A stretch of DNA of 64,000 nt. It comes from Oligoflexus tunisiensis. Lineage in GTDB: Bacteria > Bdellovibrionota_B > Oligoflexia > Oligoflexales > Oligoflexaceae. Below the pieces are notes generated by a model, which had not been told where the DNA came from, ran no database searches, and saw only the letters and a program-made list of their open reading frames with translations. Positions 61,796-64,000 of this stretch are shown piece after piece. The stretch covers positions 3,871,208 to 3,935,207 of the forward strand of contig NZ_BDFO01000001.1 in NCBI RefSeq assembly GCF_001748245.1, given 5' to 3'. Both the position numbers and the translations under genes were made by a program. Every line of letters begins with the position of its first letter. Position 1 is the first letter of the stretch.

Positions 61796-63961
61796 TTATT
61801 TGAGAGTTTGCGACAAATCTGAACTCTGATCACGCTTGCCGAAGGTCAGAGTCTTCAAGCCGACTGCAGCGCCCTTGGAATCGCGGGAAATCAGGGTATA
61901 CATCTCCCCTTCCTTCACCTTCACGGTTCCGGCTGCTTGATAGAATTTCTTCGTTTCGCTGGCGGTCAGGCCTGTGATTGAAGTAGAGGTGAACTCGACC
62001 GTATTCGCATCGGCCGGGCAGCTAGTCACCTTGCCAGGACAGAAGACGATCGAAGCAGCGCCGAAGGACGAGGCGAGCAGATTGAGTGTCCCGTCACCGT
62101 TATCCACATCCACGCGAACCTTCAAACCCTGATCCTGGTCCACACACGAGGGACCTTCCAGGGTGGCCGCACCGATCAGACGATGCTTGCCGAAGGCCTT
62201 GTTGATCGCGCAATAGTGAGGCGATGGCGTCGCTGGGTTGTTATCGTCATCATCAAGGCGCAACACAGAAGCATAGGAATCAATATAGCGATCCGTCACC
62301 AAAAGGTGCTTGAAGAAAAAGTTGGCCGTGCGCGTCGTTCCTTCTTCAGGTCCGTAGAGGGCGACCAGGTTTCTGCGCAGATCCCAGAATGTCCCGCCAA
62401 TGATCTGCCCCTGGGAATGCACGGCGGCTTCCGTGGCGTTGGCAGGTGGATAAACCCGAATGGGTTCTTCGGGCGTCCCCGCGGGATCCACCGTACGCAC
62501 CTTGCTGTCGGGATTATTCAGCGTGAAACCACGTCCCACGACGGGATCACCCATCGCCAGCGTCGCCGTGATATCACCGATACCCTCCGAAAAAGCGCCA
62601 TCCGTAATGGTGTTCTTGACAACACCGACATCAAAGTCGAGCGCATGCCCCCACTCGTGGTACATAACGTCCTTGATCAGGGCCGTGTTCGGACACGTTA
62701 CGCCCCCTACCGCCCCCTGGGCATAGAAGTTCAGCGAACCTGCCGAAAAAAATGCATTACAAAACGGAACTTCCCCCCCATCAATCATATTGACTTTGAC
62801 CAGGATACCAGTCGCCAGAATGGGTGCCTGCTGCGGTGTAAGGAAACGCCCCACCCAGTCATTCACCTCCAGAAGCGCAGCATAAGCATTCAACGCCGCT
62901 GCATCGACATTCGGACTTGGTGCAACCTTGGTGACACCATTGGCGGCAAAGGTCACAGGGAAGGAATAGGGAGTCAAATTTTGCTGATTCCCGGTGAGAC
63001 TCACCACGGGACCTTTGGCGCTTGTCAGGGTTACGGTGGCCTGAGTCGCGTTGGTGTCGAACGTACCGTTGGCGTCCGCAGTCAGAGTATCAACCTGGAC
63101 TCCCGACATCGGGCCAACCACGACCTCTTTGGTGATATAACTGTTCTTAAAAGTCTCCATCGTCAGCTGCTGCTTCGCGTGATAGCGATTGCCTTCAGCA
63201 GCCAGGATGGTTTGCGTATCGTTATCGAGAATGATTTTGTAACTTTCATCCTGCGCATGGTCCGCCAGCTCAAATTCCGTTGCCTGGCGGAATTCATAGC
63301 GACCATCCGCGCCCAGCTGGGGATAGATAAGAGATTTCTGCCAGACAGGCTCCAGCGAAGGAATGCCTGTCGCATCCACAGCCGCCTGCGCGCTTACAGA
63401 GTCCGTCGCAGAACTGCCCAGAGCGATGGGACCATAGCTGTTGTTCTGGACCTCACGCAGACGATAACCGTCGGCTCCGCGCACAAAGATAAATTGCACG
63501 AAGGCACCGCGGACTTCACGGCCTTCAAATTGCCGTTGGAACGTCACGTAAATTTGATCCGGGAAGGGTTCGTAAAGCGTATTATTGAAATGGGCGAGCT
63601 CGCTCACATCCAGACCAAGCTCAGCCTTGTGGCTGGCGATATATTGGGTGCTCCAATCGACGAGCGAAGTCTCAGAAGGGATCAGACTCTGCTGAGTCGT
63701 ATCGAAAAGCGCGGATTGCCAGATATCAGCCGCCGGATCCATGGCGAGGCTGAACACGCTGCTATCCTGCCCGGTAAGATTCAAGGATGAACCCGGACGG
63801 GGTATGGCCGGATGGTTGAAACCATAGCCGATCCGCACCTGGGCACTGAATTCCTCGCTGCCACGTTCGGCGTGACCCCACGTTGTCACGGACGAGCGCT
63901 GCTCAGCACAGGCAAAGGCCAAGAGAGAGATTACGATCGAAGCGTGGATATGATATTTCAC
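61796..63961 (-). CDS. Fungalysin/thermolysin-like zinc metallopeptidase lipoprotein
   Basis: The product has 721 residues from a GTG at 63961, which has AGGGGA upstream; an ATG at 63994 is an alternative. The signal ends in LLAFAC, a lipobox. An FTP-like propeptide region (about 85-270) precedes an inserted beta domain and the catalytic core: HEWGH (His435, Glu436, His439) and third ligand Glu459 (FSEGIGD). This order fits M36/M4-type proteases. It is anchored or released after cleavage. Confidence 0.88.
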   Translation of the reverse strand: MKYHIHASIVISLLAFACAEQRSSVTTWGHAERGSEEFSAQVRIGYGFNHPAIPRPGSSLNLTGQDSSVFSLAMDPAADIWQSALFDTTQQSLIPSETSLVDWSTQYIASHKAELGLDVSELAHFNNTLYEPFPDQIYVTFQRQFEGREVRGAFVQFIFVRGADGYRLREVQNNSYGPIALGSSATDSVSAQAAVDATGIPSLEPVWQKSLIYPQLGADGRYEFRQATEFELADHAQDESYKIILDNDTQTILAAEGNRYHAKQQLTMETFKNSYITKEVVVGPMSGVQVDTLTADANGTFDTNATQATVTLTSAKGPVVSLTGNQQNLTPYSFPVTFAANGVTKVAPSPNVDAAALNAYAALLEVNDWVGRFLTPQQAPILATGILVKVNMIDGGEVPFCNAFFSAGSLNFYAQGAVGGVTCPNTALIKDVMYHEWGHALDFDVGVVKNTITDGAFSEGIGDITATLAMGDPVVGRGFTLNNPDSKVRTVDPAGTPEEPIRVYPPANATEAAVHSQGQIIGGTFWDLRRNLVALYGPEEGTTRTANFFFKHLLVTDRYIDSYASVLRLDDDDNNPATPSPHYCAINKAFGKHRLIGAATLEGPSCVDQDQGLKVRVDVDNGDGTLNLLASSFGAASIVFCPGKVTSCPADANTVEFTSTSITGLTASETKKFYQAAGTVKVKEGEMYTLISRDSKGAAVGLKTLTFGKRDQSSDLSQTLK

Positions 63962-64000
63962 CTTGTTCCCCTGCAGTGATTTCGTGTGCCCCACGATCCA

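Noticed and set aside
62183..63790. 535-codon open frame antisense to the metallopeptidase
   Set aside because: The opposite strand has a lipobox, HExxH and domain order; the antisense product has no recognisable features and arises from codon bias.

Overview
The window is about 64 kb of bacterial chromosome with no phage, plasmid, insertion-sequence or CRISPR content. Gene density is high. Most exported proteins are lipoproteins or carry clear signal peptides, many are secreted hydrolases, and there are FapA, chemoreceptor and CheA-type signalling pieces, two lipoxygenases and MotA/MotB-like channel genes. This best fits a Gram-negative of the Bdellovibrionota/Oligoflexia type (Oligoflexus-like) or a myxobacterium-like delta-group organism. 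That assignment is inferred from gene content; no marker gene in the window proves it.

Layout. 1-3.7 kb: tail of a hexapeptide acyltransferase, a DoxX-like protein, tRNA-Gly(CCC), and a periplasmic binding protein next to a histidine kinase. 3.7-7.9 kb: FapA/DUF342 protein, alpha/beta hydrolase, small secreted protein. 7.9-12.7 kb: a four-gene operon (glutamine-synthetase-like ligase, iron alcohol dehydrogenase, class I glutamine amidotransferase, aldehyde dehydrogenase) that fits gamma-glutamylated catabolism of an amine or amino alcohol. 13.6-19.2 kb: a tightly overlapping five-gene operon with a MotA/TolQ-like and a MotB/OmpA-like subunit plus three unfamiliar envelope proteins, a candidate uncharacterised ion-driven envelope machine. 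19.4-34.9 kb: envelope and secreted proteins, including a collagen-like lipoprotein, a beta-propeller lipoprotein, a subclass B1-type metallo-beta-lactamase lipoprotein, an AhpD-like protein, a subtilisin, a truncated metzincin and a CheA remnant.

35-48.5 kb is the oxylipin-looking region. It holds two full lipoxygenases without signal peptides. Each is followed 15 bp downstream by a homologous small Tat-signal protein. The first set also has an exported catalase-like haem protein and a divergent TetR regulator with a palindromic operator; the second set is divergent from a GDSL lipase lipoprotein. Between them lie a secreted agmatine-deiminase-family enzyme, a MarR regulator with a perfect palindrome, a diheme cytochrome-like lipoprotein and a probable barrel protein.

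48.6-64 kb: a proteinase K-like subtilisin, a 32-bp tandem repeat array, an LRR lipoprotein, a lone receiver, a membrane nucleotidyl cyclase operon, an exported methyltransferase, a polysaccharide deacetylase, an ABC exporter, a large propeller-like lipoprotein, a decayed chemoreceptor fragment and a fungalysin/thermolysin-like metallopeptidase. The strongest leads are the lipoxygenase/Tat-partner modules, the five-gene MotAB-like operon and the B1-type lactamase.
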